Of a stretch of DNA of 64,000 nt, positions 9,701-18,906 are shown in pieces (position 1 is the stretch's first letter; each line of letters opens with the position of its first letter). The translations under genes were made by a program, and so were the position numbers. Source of the DNA: Pseudomonas crudilactis (GTDB taxonomy: Bacteria; Pseudomonadota; Gammaproteobacteria; Pseudomonadales; Pseudomonadaceae); NCBI RefSeq assembly GCF_013433315.1, contig NZ_WXVV01000001.1:518077-582076 (forward strand), written 5' to 3'. The notes below the pieces were generated by a model. That model saw only the letters and a list, made by a program, of their open reading frames with translations, searched no databases and had not been told where the DNA came from.

Positions 9701-11443
9701 ATGAAAAGATTCATCCCGAGTCTGTTGGTAGGCGCTGTAAGTTTTGCCTCGATGGAAGCCATGGCCGCACCTGATCTGATCCTGCTCAACGGCAAGATTT
9801 TCACCGCCGACCGCGCTCAACCCAAGGTGCAAGCCTTGGCCGTAGAAAACGGCAAAGTGCTGAAAGTCGGCACCGATGCGCAGATCAAAGCCTTGATCGA
9901 GCCCGGCACCCAAGTGATCGACCTCAAGGGCAAAGCGCTGATGCCCGGCCTGATCGACAGCCATTCCCACGCGATTTTCGGCGGACTGGAAATGGTCTCG
10001 GCGAACATGGAAGACGAAGTCGTCGCCCTCGACGAGCTGCAAAAACGCCTGCGCGACTGGCGCGAAAACGGCAAAGCGAAACACGGTGATGTGCTGAGCA
10101 TCGCCGGTATGAGTTCGGTTTATTGGGCGCAGGCCGAGGCCTTGGGCAAAACCTTCAACAACGGCGAATGGGCCGATGTGCCGGTGGTGCTCATCGGCAG
10201 CGACCATCACACCGCGTGGGCCAACAACGTCATGCTCAAACGCGCTGGTATCGACGCCGCGCTGCTGAAAACCCTGCCCGACGCAGAAAAAGACACCATC
10301 GGCAAACTGGCCAACGGTGAGCCGAATGGCTTTGTGGTCGACGCTGGTTGGGACCGGGTTGCCTCGAAAATGCCGGTGCCAAGCCCCGCCGACATGTTGA
10401 ACGCCGCCAAGTCAGCGGTGCGCTACAACAACAGCCTCGGCATCACCGCGTGGATGGACCCGGCCGCCAACGCCGCACCGGGTGAAGCGGTGTTCGCGCT
10501 CAAACCGACCGAGAAAACCGTCGGCGTGCTGCCGGCCTATAAAGCGCTGTCGCAAAGCGGCGACATGAGCGTGCACGTCGCGGCGCTGCTGGTGGCCAAC
10601 CCGAAAAGCGTGCCCGCCGACCTCGATACGCTGGACAAGGTGCGCCAACAATTCCAGGGCATTCCCAACCTGACCCTGCCCGGGATCAAGATCTTCGCCG
10701 ACGGCGTGATCGAGTTCCCGGCGCAAAGCGCGGCGATGATCGACCCCTACAGCAACTCGCACAAACAGGGCGAACTGCTGATCGATCCGCAGCATTTCGG
10801 TGATCTGGTCAGCGCCATCGACCAGCGCGGCTGGCTGGTGCACATCCACGCGATCGGCGACCGCGCGGTGCGTGAATCGCTGAACGGCATCGCTCAGGCG
10901 CGCAAGGATCGGCAGAGCGGCGTGACCCACTCGATCACTCACCTGCAAATGGTCAACCCGAAAGAGTTCGCCCGTTTCAAGCCGCTCAACGTGATCGCCT
11001 CGATGCAACTGCTGTGGGCCAGCGCTGACGATTACACCACTGACATGATCAAGCCCTACGTCAGCGCCCTCGCCTTCCGCTACCAGTACCCGGCGCATTC
11101 GCTGCTGAAACAAGGCGCGACGATTGCCGGCGCCAGTGACTGGCCGGTGTCGACGCCGAATCCGTTCAACGCCATGGCGCAGGCGATCACCCGCGTTGGC
11201 CCGTTGGGCGTGCTCAATGCCGATGAGCGTCTGGACCGCGACACGATGTTTTATGCCTACACCATCAACGCCGCACGGACGATTGGCCTGGAGAAACAGA
11301 TCGGCTCGCTGACGCCGGGCAAACAGGCTGACTTTATCGTCCTCGACCGCGACGTGTTCAGCGTCGACAACAAGGTCCTGCATGACACCCAGGTTCTGCA
11401 GACCTGGTTCGGCGGCCGTCAGGTCTATACCGCCACAAAATAA
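9701..11443 (+). CDS. Exported YtcJ-like amidohydrolase
   Basis: A 580-residue Amidohydro_3 / YtcJ-family metallohydrolase with a Sec signal peptide (MKRFIPSLLVGAVSFASMEAMA, cleavage near residue 22), so it is periplasmic. After the small beta-sandwich (LILLNGKIFTADRAQPKV) comes the metal-binding motif DSHSH at 86-90. Later metal or substrate residues include the HIHAIGDRAV segment and GASDWPVSTPNPF. The C-terminus returns to the sandwich (IGSLTPGKQADFIVLDRDVF). AAGGAAATCTTCA precedes the ATG. It is divergent from the LysR regulator and followed by a REP hairpin. Family members hydrolyse amides, imides or cyclic ureas; the substrate here is unknown. Confidence 0.88.
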   Translation: MKRFIPSLLVGAVSFASMEAMAAPDLILLNGKIFTADRAQPKVQALAVENGKVLKVGTDAQIKALIEPGTQVIDLKGKALMPGLIDSHSHAIFGGLEMVSANMEDEVVALDELQKRLRDWRENGKAKHGDVLSIAGMSSVYWAQAEALGKTFNNGEWADVPVVLIGSDHHTAWANNVMLKRAGIDAALLKTLPDAEKDTIGKLANGEPNGFVVDAGWDRVASKMPVPSPADMLNAAKSAVRYNNSLGITAWMDPAANAAPGEAVFALKPTEKTVGVLPAYKALSQSGDMSVHVAALLVANPKSVPADLDTLDKVRQQFQGIPNLTLPGIKIFADGVIEFPAQSAAMIDPYSNSHKQGELLIDPQHFGDLVSAIDQRGWLVHIHAIGDRAVRESLNGIAQARKDRQSGVTHSITHLQMVNPKEFARFKPLNVIASMQLLWASADDYTTDMIKPYVSALAFRYQYPAHSLLKQGATIAGASDWPVSTPNPFNAMAQAITRVGPLGVLNADERLDRDTMFYAYTINAARTIGLEKQIGSLTPGKQADFIVLDRDVFSVDNKVLHDTQVLQTWFGGRQVYTATK

Positions 11444-11457
11444 CAACAACCATCCCA

Positions 11458-11553
11458 CCCTGTGGGAGCGAGCTTGCTCGCGAAGAGGCCAGTCCATTCA
11501 ACATCTTCACTGACTGACCCACCGCCTTCGCGAGCAAGCTCGCTCCCACAGGG
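11458..11553. repeat. Inverted REP pair after the amidohydrolase
   Basis: Two copies of the GAGCGAGCTTGCTCGCGAA-type REP element in opposite orientation flank about 40 bases, immediately beyond the amidohydrolase stop. The long palindrome could end transcription before the porin gene. The same REP variant recurs at 14268, 19029 and 41395. Confidence 0.9.
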
Positions 11554-11631
11554 ACTGTGAGGGTGGCTGAGATTGCATTCCCTCCACAGTTTTCGTACTG
11601 CCCAAAAATAATCACAACATCGGGAGTTCAC

Positions 11632-12369
11632 ATGAAAGCCTTGCCCCTGTTCGCCCTGAGTTTTTTCAGTCTGCTGCCTTTGAGCAGCCAAGCGATCCCC
11701 TTGAACGATGACTTTGCGCTGGAGGTAGACCTGACCCTGGCCAGCGATTACCGCACTCGCGGCATCTCGCAAACGCAAAACGACCCCGCCGTGCAGGCCG
11801 GCCTGACCCTCGCTCACAGCAGCGGTCTGTACCTCGGCGCCTGGAGCTCCAACGTCGATTTCGGCGGTGGCCTGAAAACCCGCCAGGAAGTCGATTACTA
11901 CGGCGGTTGGCTGTGGCAGGCGACCGAGGATGTCAGCCTCGATCTGGGCTACATCAAGTACGCCTACCCCAAGGAAAGCCAGTTCAATCAGAGCGAGGTT
12001 TACGGGATTCTCGGGGTTTATGGGGTGAAACTGGCGGCGTATTACTCCAGCGATGCGCCGGGGATCGATAGCAAGCAGAGTTCGCTGTACAGCTACATCG
12101 GTTATGAAACCGAGTTGCCTTACGACTCGGGGCTGAAATTGCGTTACGGCAATATGGATTTCAAGGATCCGCATTTGTACTCGGCGTCCGGGCAGGCGGA
12201 GGACAGTTATCGGGAATGGGAAGTCAAACTCACCCACAACCTGGCCGGCGTGGTGTTGGGCCTGAGCTACATCGACACCGATCTCTCACAAACCCAATGC
12301 CTGAGCAATTGGGGTTTCAAAGACGTCTGCACTGCCACCGTCGTCGCCAGCGTCAGCAAATCTCTCTGA
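11632..12369 (+). CDS. TorF-family putative outer-membrane porin
   Basis: A 245-residue protein starting MKALPLFALSFFSLLPLSS at 11632, with a signal peptide cleaved near SSQA-IPL. The mature protein has the pattern of the TorF (gcw_chp) outer-membrane family: VDLTLASDYRTRGISQTQNDPAVQAG, then alternating amphipathic beta strands such as GLYLGAWSSNVDFGGG and SLDLGYIKYAYPKE. Family members are small beta-barrels found next to catabolic or regulatory genes. Substrate is unknown. It sits between the amidohydrolase and the phosphoethanolamine transferase, bounded by REP hairpins on both sides, so it is probably transcribed alone. Confidence 0.85.
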   Translation: MKALPLFALSFFSLLPLSSQAIPLNDDFALEVDLTLASDYRTRGISQTQNDPAVQAGLTLAHSSGLYLGAWSSNVDFGGGLKTRQEVDYYGGWLWQATEDVSLDLGYIKYAYPKESQFNQSEVYGILGVYGVKLAAYYSSDAPGIDSKQSSLYSYIGYETELPYDSGLKLRYGNMDFKDPHLYSASGQAEDSYREWEVKLTHNLAGVVLGLSYIDTDLSQTQCLSNWGFKDVCTATVVASVSKSL

Positions 12370-12384
12370 CCCCACCGAGATCCA

Positions 12385-12475
12385 TTGTAGGCCTTCGCCT
12401 GCTCGCGATAGCGGTGTGTCAGACAACACATCGACACCTGACACACCGCTATCGCGAGCAGGCGAAGGCCTACAA
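12385..12475. repeat. Inverted REP pair after the TorF-like gene
   Basis: A near-perfect inverted repeat (TTGTAGGCCTTCGCCTGCTC, then GCGATAGCGGTGTGTCAG and its complement) with a short loop begins 15 bases after the porin stop. It is the same 'GATAGCGG' REP type as at 871 and 22066. Confidence 0.9.
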
Positions 12476-12590
12476 GGATTTGCTTTGAATTCGGTAGTTG
12501 TTACAGGATGTTTACGATTTTTTTACTAATGTTCTTCTACAGTTACCCGCGCAACCGCGTGGTTTTCATTCATGTAAAGGGATGTTTGAC

Positions 12591-14249
12591 ATGGCTTTTG
12601 GCAACGGACTGCGTTTACCGTCCATCACTCCTACCCGACTGGTGCTGCTGTTTTCCCTGGCGCTGGTGGCGTTGTACAACCTGGCGACCTGGAAGGCGCT
12701 GGGTACGCTGATCACCCTGCAAGGCGCGCACAAACTGGCGTTTTTCGCTTCGTTTGCGCTGTTTTTGTGGGCCGCGATCACCCTGCTGCTGACCCTGGTG
12801 TCGTTTCGCTGGACACTGAAACCGGCACTCACCGTGGTCGCCCTGCTCTCGGCCTGCGCCGCGTATTTCATGAACGAATACGGCATTACCATCGACACGG
12901 TGATGATCCAGAACGTCTTCGAAACCAACCCCGCCGAAGCCACCGCGCTGTTCAACGGCAAGCTGCTGGCTTACCTGCTGCTGCTCGGCGTGTTGCCGGC
13001 AGTGCTGATCTGGCGCTGGCCGGTGAGTTATCGGCCGTTCTTTCGCGGCTTGCTCAACAAGATTCTGGTGATCATCGCCTGTGTGCTGGTGATCGCCGCG
13101 TCAGTGGGCGCGTTCTATTCGACCTACGCGCCGATCTTTCGCGAAGAAGACAAGCTCACCCACTTCATCAACCCGACCAACTACATCTACGCGATCAGCA
13201 AATACACCAAACAACGCCTGGGCATCAAAAAGCATTTCGTGGTGCAGGCCATCGGCGAAGACGCGGTGATGAGCGCCAAGGCTGCGAGCCGCGAGAAGAA
13301 ATCGCTGATGGTGTTTGTGGTCGGTGAAACCGCCCGCGCCGATCACTTTTCGCTGAACGGCTATGCGCGCGAGACCAACCCCGAACTGAGCAAACTCGAC
13401 ATCCTCAATTTCACCCAGGTGCATTCCTGCGGTACGTCGACGGCGGTCTCGGTGCCGTGCATGTTCTCGATGTTCCCGCGTGAGGATTACAGCGACAAGA
13501 AAGGCAAAACCTACGAGGGCCTGCTCGACATCCTCCAGCGTGCCGGCGTGCAAGTGCTGTGGCTGGACAATAACAGTGACTGCAAAGGCACCTGCCTGCG
13601 CGTGCCGCATCGCGATATTTCAAAGAATCAGCCGGGGCCGTTCTGCGATGGCAACAACTGCCTCGACGAGGCGCTGCTGGCCGATCTGCAAAGCTACATC
13701 GACAGCCTCAAGGGCCATGCAATCATTGTCCTGCATGCGGACGGCAGCCACGGCCCCGAGTACTACGAACGCTACCCGAAAGACATGGAGCGCTTCAAAC
13801 CGATCTGCCACACCAACCAGTTGGGCAGTTGCAGCCGCGATGAACTGGTCAACGTGTACGACAACACGATTCTCTACACCGACCATTTCCTCGCCAAGGT
13901 CATCGAGCTGCTCAAACACAATCAGGATTCGCTGGACACCTCGATGGTGTATGTCTCCGATCATGGCGAGTCGCTAGGCGAGAATGGCCTGTATCTGCAT
14001 GCGGCGCCCTATGCGCTGGCACCTGAAGCGCAGACCCATGTGCCGATGGTGATGTGGTTCGGCAATGGCACGCTCGCCAGCGAAGGGATTGATCGCGGTT
14101 GTCTGCAAGGCAAAACCGGGCAGACGGATTTGAGCCATGACAACCTGTTTCATTCGGTGCTGGGGTTGTTTGAGGTGAAGACCTCGGTGTATCAGCCGGG
14201 GCTGGATATTTTTCATGGCTGCCGGCCTTCGATGACGGCTGCGCAATAA
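12591..14249 (+). CDS. eptA: Lipid A phosphoethanolamine transferase, EptA-like
   Basis: A 552-residue inner-membrane enzyme. I chose the ATG at 12591, which has AAGGG about nine bases upstream. Five N-terminal membrane helices lie between residues 15 and 180. The periplasmic alkaline-phosphatase-fold domain has the metal ligand in VGETARADHFSLNGY (E246), the nucleophile region SCGTSTAVSVPC (candidate Thr282), and SDHGESLGENG near the C-terminus. Several cysteine pairs suggest the disulfides of EptA. It transfers phosphoethanolamine from phosphatidylethanolamine to lipid A, lowering surface charge and polymyxin binding. One oddity is HADGSHGP at the conserved histidine motif, where relatives often have a Q or T at the Ala position. 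Confidence 0.9.
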   Translation: MAFGNGLRLPSITPTRLVLLFSLALVALYNLATWKALGTLITLQGAHKLAFFASFALFLWAAITLLLTLVSFRWTLKPALTVVALLSACAAYFMNEYGITIDTVMIQNVFETNPAEATALFNGKLLAYLLLLGVLPAVLIWRWPVSYRPFFRGLLNKILVIIACVLVIAASVGAFYSTYAPIFREEDKLTHFINPTNYIYAISKYTKQRLGIKKHFVVQAIGEDAVMSAKAASREKKSLMVFVVGETARADHFSLNGYARETNPELSKLDILNFTQVHSCGTSTAVSVPCMFSMFPREDYSDKKGKTYEGLLDILQRAGVQVLWLDNNSDCKGTCLRVPHRDISKNQPGPFCDGNNCLDEALLADLQSYIDSLKGHAIIVLHADGSHGPEYYERYPKDMERFKPICHTNQLGSCSRDELVNVYDNTILYTDHFLAKVIELLKHNQDSLDTSMVYVSDHGESLGENGLYLHAAPYALAPEAQTHVPMVMWFGNGTLASEGIDRGCLQGKTGQTDLSHDNLFHSVLGLFEVKTSVYQPGLDIFHGCRPSMTAAQ

Positions 14250-14267
14250 CCCGCAGACACTGCAAAA

Positions 14268-14361
14268 CCCTGTGGGAGCGAGCTTGCTCGCGAATACGGT
14301 AGATCAGTCAAAACAGATGTCGACTGACCTGCCGCCTTCGCGAGCAAGCTCGCTCCCACAA
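14268..14361. repeat. Inverted REP pair between eptA and the convergent DUF971 gene
   Basis: Two inverted GAGCGAGCTTGCTCGCGAA-type REP elements fill the space between two converging genes, where a bidirectional transcription end would be expected. Confidence 0.9.
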
Positions 14362-14376
14362 TTGATCGTGGTGAAC

Positions 14377-14655
14377 CTATGGGATGAGGTTTGCCAGATA
14401 GGCCCACGGGTAGATGCCGCGCTGGTGGCCGTCGCTGAAGACCAGTTGCACGCCATAGCCCTGCGGGTTGAGTTCGATCAAGCGTACGCGGTCATCTACC
14501 ATCGGCGTCAGGCCTTTCAGGCGAAACGCGCGGCATTGCGAGCACGGGCACTGACGGCGCAGTTCGGCGTGGTTGAGCTGTTGTTCGCGGCCGTCCGGCC
14601 AGCTCAATCGTAGCGTCCCTTCACTCTGCGAGTTACCGACTGACAGCGGGTTCAT
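14377..14655 (-). CDS. DUF971 / GBBH-like N-terminal domain protein
   Basis: A 92-residue single-domain protein. It has the DUF971 fold features GTLRLSWPDGREQQLNHAELR, the cysteine cluster CPCSQC at residues 36-41 and the closing strand GYGVQLVFSDGHQRGIYPWAYL. The domain is the same as the zinc-binding N-terminal domain of gamma-butyrobetaine hydroxylases; as a stand-alone protein its role is unknown. Its ATG overlaps the stop of the HEAT-repeat gene by 4 bases, so it is the last gene of the transporter / AprAB-like operon. The constant coupling suggests a role in that pathway rather than housekeeping. Confidence 0.85.
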   Translation of the reverse strand: MNPLSVGNSQSEGTLRLSWPDGREQQLNHAELRRQCPCSQCRAFRLKGLTPMVDDRVRLIELNPQGYGVQLVFSDGHQRGIYPWAYLANLIP

Positions 14656-15614
14656 TGCAACTGACTCAAGGCAATGCGCACGGCTTTGCGCACTTCCGGG
14701 TCGCCGTCGTCCTGCGCAGCTTGCAAGGCCGCCACGGCGCCGCGATCATTCAGTTCGCCCAAGGCCAGCGCGGCCTCTTTGCGCAGGTTGCTGATGCGAT
14801 GGCCGAGGGTGTCGATCAGCGCGTCCAGTGCCGGGGCAAATTGCAAACGACCAAGGCTGCGAGTGGCGCGCAGGCGCACTTGCCAGTAGTCGTCGCACAA
14901 GGCTTCAACCAGCGCGGTGCCAGCATCAATGTGGCCGACCTTGCCCAGGGTTGTCGCGGCTTCTTCGCGTACTTGCCAGGCTTCGTCCTGCAAGGCCTGG
15001 CGCAGGGCTGGCAACACTTCGGCGCTGGAGGCCAGGCCCAAAGCACCGGTAGCCGCGCGGCGGACCTCGGTGTCCGGGTCAGCGCTGGCCAATCGTGCCA
15101 GGGCGGGCAAAGCGTCGAGTTGCTTGAGCCAGCCGAGCACGCCCACGGCTTCACGACGAACGCTGGCGTCGGCATCGTTCAGCGCAGCGACCGCCGCCGG
15201 CGCAGCATCGGCGAAACGCAGTTCACGCAAGGCCCGGAACGCGGCGATGCGCACGCTGACGTCGGCGTGATCGGTCCACGGCAGAATCACCCGCCCCGCT
15301 GCTTCAGTCTTGAGCAGACTCAGGCTTTGTGCAGCGGCGGATTGCACGGCGGGCGACGGATCAGTCAGCGCCTCGCACAAGGCCTGCACGACCTCAGCAT
15401 CTTCCCAGGCCTCCAGTAACCTCGCGGCTTCAGCGCGAACTTCTTCAGCAGGATCCTGGCCGAGGCGATCGACCAGCCAGAGCAAGCCATCCGGCTCTTC
15501 GAGATCCGCCAGATCGATCAGCGCAATACGCCGCACACCCGCATCTTCAGCAGTCAGGCGCGGTTGCAGGGCGAGGATTTCATCGTTATCGGTCACAGCA
15601 AAAATAGAGGTCAT
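14652..15614 (-). CDS. HEAT-repeat protein
   Basis: A 320-residue, acidic, alanine-rich protein made almost entirely of HEAT / PBS-lyase-like repeats of about 31 residues. Units such as DPSPAVQSAAAQSLSLLK, HADVSVRIAAFRALRELR, DADASVRREAVGVLGWLK and DPDTEVRRAATGALGLAS can be read one after another. No catalytic motif is visible; such solenoids usually act as protein-binding scaffolds or cofactor-protein chaperones. It starts inside the end of the ABC ATPase gene (4-base overlap) and ends inside the DUF971 start. The tight coupling suggests it supports assembly of the flavoprotein/ferredoxin pair or the transporter. Confidence 0.85.
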   Translation of the reverse strand: MTSIFAVTDNDEILALQPRLTAEDAGVRRIALIDLADLEEPDGLLWLVDRLGQDPAEEVRAEAARLLEAWEDAEVVQALCEALTDPSPAVQSAAAQSLSLLKTEAAGRVILPWTDHADVSVRIAAFRALRELRFADAAPAAVAALNDADASVRREAVGVLGWLKQLDALPALARLASADPDTEVRRAATGALGLASSAEVLPALRQALQDEAWQVREEAATTLGKVGHIDAGTALVEALCDDYWQVRLRATRSLGRLQFAPALDALIDTLGHRISNLRKEAALALGELNDRGAVAALQAAQDDGDPEVRKAVRIALSQLQ

Positions 15615-16459
15615 AGGGCAAATCGCGGCAAAGGGTTTTCAGGAGGCAGGCCGAGCGGATTGAGGCGCGGCAGCGGTCGGTCGTTGTCGTGGCGCAGCAG
15701 GTCGAGGCAATGGCGTTTGAGGCGCGAGAATTCAGGACTGGTGACCAGTTCACTGGTGCGTGGCCGGGTGAAATCCAGACGCAAGTCTTCGATGATTCGC
15801 CCCGGCCGCGCACTCATCACCAGCAAGCGGTCGGCGAGAAACAGCGCCTCATCGATGTCGTGAGTGACGAAGACCACGGTGGTGCGGATCCGCGTCCAGA
15901 TGTCCAGCAGCAGTTCCTGCATGTTCAAGCGGGTCAGCGCATCCAGTGCGCCGAACGGCTCGTCCATCAATAACAGGCGCGGACGATTGACCAGCACTCG
16001 GGCGATTTCCACGCGTTGCTGCATGCCACCGGAAAGCTGGTCGGGCCAGCGTTCGGCGAAACCTTCGAGGCCGACCAGTTGGAGAATCTCGTCAGCGGCG
16101 CGGTGGCGCTCAGCCTTGCCGACGCCGCGCATTTTCAGGCCGAAGGCAACGTTGTCACGCACCGTGCGCCACGGAAACAGCGTGTGATGCTGGAACACCA
16201 TGCCGCGCTGCGGTGACGGCCCGGATACTTCGCCGCCATCGACTTTCAGGCTGCCGGCATGCGCACTCAGATGCCCGGCCAGCGCACCGAGCAAGGTCGA
16301 CTTGCCGCAACCGGACGGGCCGAGAATGCAGACGAACTGGCCGGGTTCGATCTGACAATCGAGTTCGCGCACCGCTTCGAACGCTTCACGACCGTGGCCG
16401 AGGACGATGGACAGTTGGCGGATGTCGATCCGCCCTTCCGGGGTTTGCATCACGCTCAT
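15611..16459 (-). CDS. ABC transporter ATPase, SsuB/TauB/NrtD-like
   Basis: A 282-residue ATPase starting MSVMQTPEGRIDIRQLSIVL at 16459, with one base shared with the permease stop. Walker A GPSGCGKST is at 47-55, the Q-loop in MVFQHHTLFPWRTV, the signature in LSGGMQQRVEIA, Walker B in LLLMDEPFGALD and the switch histidine in VTHDIDEAL. The sequence type is that of nitrate/sulfonate/taurine importers. It pairs with the permease immediately upstream and the binding protein farther upstream. The extra C-terminal 25 residues (LPRLNPLGLPPENPLPRF) have no recognised function. Confidence 0.93.
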   Translation of the reverse strand: MSVMQTPEGRIDIRQLSIVLGHGREAFEAVRELDCQIEPGQFVCILGPSGCGKSTLLGALAGHLSAHAGSLKVDGGEVSGPSPQRGMVFQHHTLFPWRTVRDNVAFGLKMRGVGKAERHRAADEILQLVGLEGFAERWPDQLSGGMQQRVEIARVLVNRPRLLLMDEPFGALDALTRLNMQELLLDIWTRIRTTVVFVTHDIDEALFLADRLLVMSARPGRIIEDLRLDFTRPRTSELVTSPEFSRLKRHCLDLLRHDNDRPLPRLNPLGLPPENPLPRFAL

Positions 16460-17238
16460 CAGGCTTTTCCTCGCGGTCGATGCCAGGGCGTGAACAATCC
16501 GCCCAGACGTTTGATCAGCAGACTGCTGCCCATGCCCAACACGCCGATCAGGAGCATGCCAACGACGATGTCGGCGTAGTTCTGAATCGTGTAGGACTCC
16601 CAGGTGTAGTAACCGATGCCGAACTGCCCGGAGATCATTTCCGCCGTCACCAGACAGAACCACGAAGTGCCCATGCCGATCGCCAGGCCGGTGATGATGC
16701 TGGGTGCGGCGCCGGGCAGGATCACTTCGAGCAGGATCGCGCGGCGCCCTGCCCCGAGACTTTTCGCTGAGGCGATCAGGCGCGGGTCGACGCCTTCGAC
16801 GCCGTGCACGGTGTTGAGCAGGATCGGGAACAGCGCGCCGGTGAAGGTGATGAAGACCATCGACAGTTCCGAGGACGGGAACATCAGGATCGCCAGTGGA
16901 ATCCAGGCCACGGCGGGGATTGGGCGCAGGACTTCGAGCGGTGGCAGCAGCAGGTCTTCGGCCCATTTCGAGCGGCCGATGGCCAGACCGAGGGCGATGC
17001 CGATGACTAGCGCAGCGAGGTAGCCGGCGAAGACGCGGCTGAGGCTGGCGGTCAGATGTTGCAGGAGCTTGCCGGAGTCGCCGAGGCCCAATGCTGCTTC
17101 GATCACCGCGATAGGTGTCGGCACGTTGGCGAAGGTGACGAGGCCGAGGTTCCAGTGGTGGCCGGCGGCGAGTTGCCAGAACAGCAGGCAGAGCAGCAAG
17201 GATGTGGCTCTTGATGTCCAGCGGATGGGTATTTTCAT
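16459..17238 (-). CDS. ABC transporter permease, SsuC/TauC-like
   Basis: A 259-residue membrane protein starting MKIPIRWTSRATSLLLCLLF at 17238. It has six predicted membrane helices and the BPD_transp_1 EAA-loop region ASAKSLGAGRRAILLEVILPGAAPSI. The intracellular segment LRPIPAVAWIPLAILMF is typical of sulfonate/nitrate/taurine permeases. Longer upstream starts would translate a repeat element (17281-17330), so I reject them. It forms the channel of the importer with the ATPase gene that overlaps its stop. A 264-base gap with two short repeats separates it from the binding-protein gene. Confidence 0.92.
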   Translation of the reverse strand: MKIPIRWTSRATSLLLCLLFWQLAAGHHWNLGLVTFANVPTPIAVIEAALGLGDSGKLLQHLTASLSRVFAGYLAALVIGIALGLAIGRSKWAEDLLLPPLEVLRPIPAVAWIPLAILMFPSSELSMVFITFTGALFPILLNTVHGVEGVDPRLIASAKSLGAGRRAILLEVILPGAAPSIITGLAIGMGTSWFCLVTAEMISGQFGIGYYTWESYTIQNYADIVVGMLLIGVLGMGSSLLIKRLGGLFTPWHRPRGKA

Positions 17239-17280
17239 GGAGCGGGTTTCCAGTTCTGGATCTGTGTTGTGGCTGAGATT

Positions 17281-17491
17281 TACCCCCTCACCCCAGCCCT
17301 CTCCCCCAAGGGGGCGAGGGGGAAAGGGAGCCGATGTTCGTTGCTTGCAAACCTGAGTTCGGCCAGACAGGGAGCCGATCTTCGTGCTTTTCAAAACCTG
17401 CGTTCGGCTCGGTATTTCAGGTCGGCGTAGCTAGTCCAAACACCGCGGTCAGTCCCCTCTCCCTCTGGGAGAGGGCTAGGGTGAGGGGCTG
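17281..17491. repeat. Two inverted CCCTCTCCC-type repeat elements
   Basis: CCCCTCACCCCAGCCCTCTC at 17283 and its inverse GAGAGGGCTAGGGTGAGGGG ending near 17490 flank about 130 bases between the binding-protein and permease genes. The same element recurs at 24122-24300 and in tandem at 50154-50706. No gene is seen in the gap. Confidence 0.75.
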
Positions 17492-17502
17492 CTGATCTTC
17501 AA

Positions 17503-18906
17503 CTAGCGAGCCGCGACGGCTTGGGTCGTGGCATCGGTGAAGTCAAAAACCTTGCCGCCCTGCGCCGAGGCAAATTGCTGAGCCTGCCCCTTAAGCAAAA
17601 ACGCACTCAGGCGTCCCTTGGCATCACTGGCAAACCACGCCTGCTCCGCCAGCAACTTGATCCCGCTGTCACTGGCCTGCGCATACACCGCCCGAATGTT
17701 TTTGCCTTCCTGCTTCAAAGCCGCCAACGCAGTGAACGCCTCTTCCGCTGACGCGTACTGCCGCACCTTGCCCTCGCCACGCACCCAGATTTCCGCAACA
17801 TGGCTAAAGTCTGTAATCGCTTTGCCCGTCGCCGCATCCGTAGCTTGCAACGGCGTCTGCGCGTAATTGGCCAATTGCGCCGTGTAATCAAGGTTCGACG
17901 CCTTGAACGCCGCACGGATGTATTGATCGTCAATGAAGTTGTTCAGATCGAGCCCGCGATCAGCCTTCTTCAGCAACTTCAACGTATCGATAGCCGTGCC
18001 GACTGCCTGACGATATTCCGGCTTCCAGCTCAGGTCGCGGGTCTGCACGCCGAGCGGACCGTGGAACAGGTAATTGACTTCGGCATCGACACCGGTGACT
18101 TTGGCGATCAGTTCGCTGTACTTCTCAGGCTCGGCGGCGAGCAGTTGATTGGCCTCGATGCTGGCGCGCAGGTACGCGACGACGATCTCCGGGTACTTCT
18201 TCGCATACGCCTGATCCACCAGCGCACCATGGAACGTCGGCGCATTGGCCTGAGCACCGTCGTAGATCTTGCGGGCGAAACCCCGGCTCGGGAACAGTTC
18301 GGCGAACGGCACAAAATCGGCGTGGGCGTCGATCTTGCCGGCTTGCAGCGCCGAGCCGGCGACCTCCGGCGGCTGGGCGATGATGTTGACATCTTTCAGC
18401 GGATCCCAGCCCTGCGCCGCCACCGCACGCAATAACATGCCATGGGCGGTGGAGGCGAACGGCACGGAAATCGTCTTGCCTTTGAGTTCGCTCAGCGCCT
18501 GCACAGCGGATGCGCTCGGGACCACGATGCCGTTGCCGCTGCCCTTGATGCTGCCCGACAACACGCTGATGAACAGGCTGTGCTTGCCGGCGGTTTCAAA
18601 CGCGACACCGTTGAATGCACCGGGGAAATCGGCCATGGCACCGAAGTCGAGTTTGCCGGCGACCATCTCGTTGGTCAGTGGCGCGCCGCTGGTGAAGTTC
18701 TTCCACTGCACGTCGTACTTCGCGTCTTTGTAGGCGCCGTCGTGGGGCAGGTATTTGTCGAGCAGACCGAGTTCACGAATCAACAAGCCGCCGGCGGCGC
18801 AGTTGATGGTGGTGTCCTGGGTACCGATGGCGATGCGGATGGTTTCGGCCGAGGCCGACAAGGTGAACGAAGCCAGTACCAGACCGGCGATTGCTGCACG
18901 CAACAT
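17503..18906 (-). CDS. Periplasmic binding protein of a sulfonate/nitrate-type ABC importer, with C-terminal extension
   Basis: A 467-residue protein starting MLRAAIAGLVLASFTLSASA at 18906, a signal peptide cleaved near ASA-ETI. Residues 25 to about 330 follow the SsuA/TauA/NrtA pattern: IRIAIGTQDTTINCAAGGLL, then KLDFGAMADFPGAFNGV and LKGKTISVPFASTAHGMLLR. The usual length is near 320 residues, so about 130 residues are extra. The extension ends QQFASAQGGKVFDFTDAT, which reminds me of the NosL copper-chaperone C-terminus (FAS...HGGKV..FDE); that likeness is tentative. Its place in a redox operon suggests import of an organosulfur or similar compound. Confidence 0.85.
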   Translation of the reverse strand: MLRAAIAGLVLASFTLSASAETIRIAIGTQDTTINCAAGGLLIRELGLLDKYLPHDGAYKDAKYDVQWKNFTSGAPLTNEMVAGKLDFGAMADFPGAFNGVAFETAGKHSLFISVLSGSIKGSGNGIVVPSASAVQALSELKGKTISVPFASTAHGMLLRAVAAQGWDPLKDVNIIAQPPEVAGSALQAGKIDAHADFVPFAELFPSRGFARKIYDGAQANAPTFHGALVDQAYAKKYPEIVVAYLRASIEANQLLAAEPEKYSELIAKVTGVDAEVNYLFHGPLGVQTRDLSWKPEYRQAVGTAIDTLKLLKKADRGLDLNNFIDDQYIRAAFKASNLDYTAQLANYAQTPLQATDAATGKAITDFSHVAEIWVRGEGKVRQYASAEEAFTALAALKQEGKNIRAVYAQASDSGIKLLAEQAWFASDAKGRLSAFLLKGQAQQFASAQGGKVFDFTDATTQAVAAR

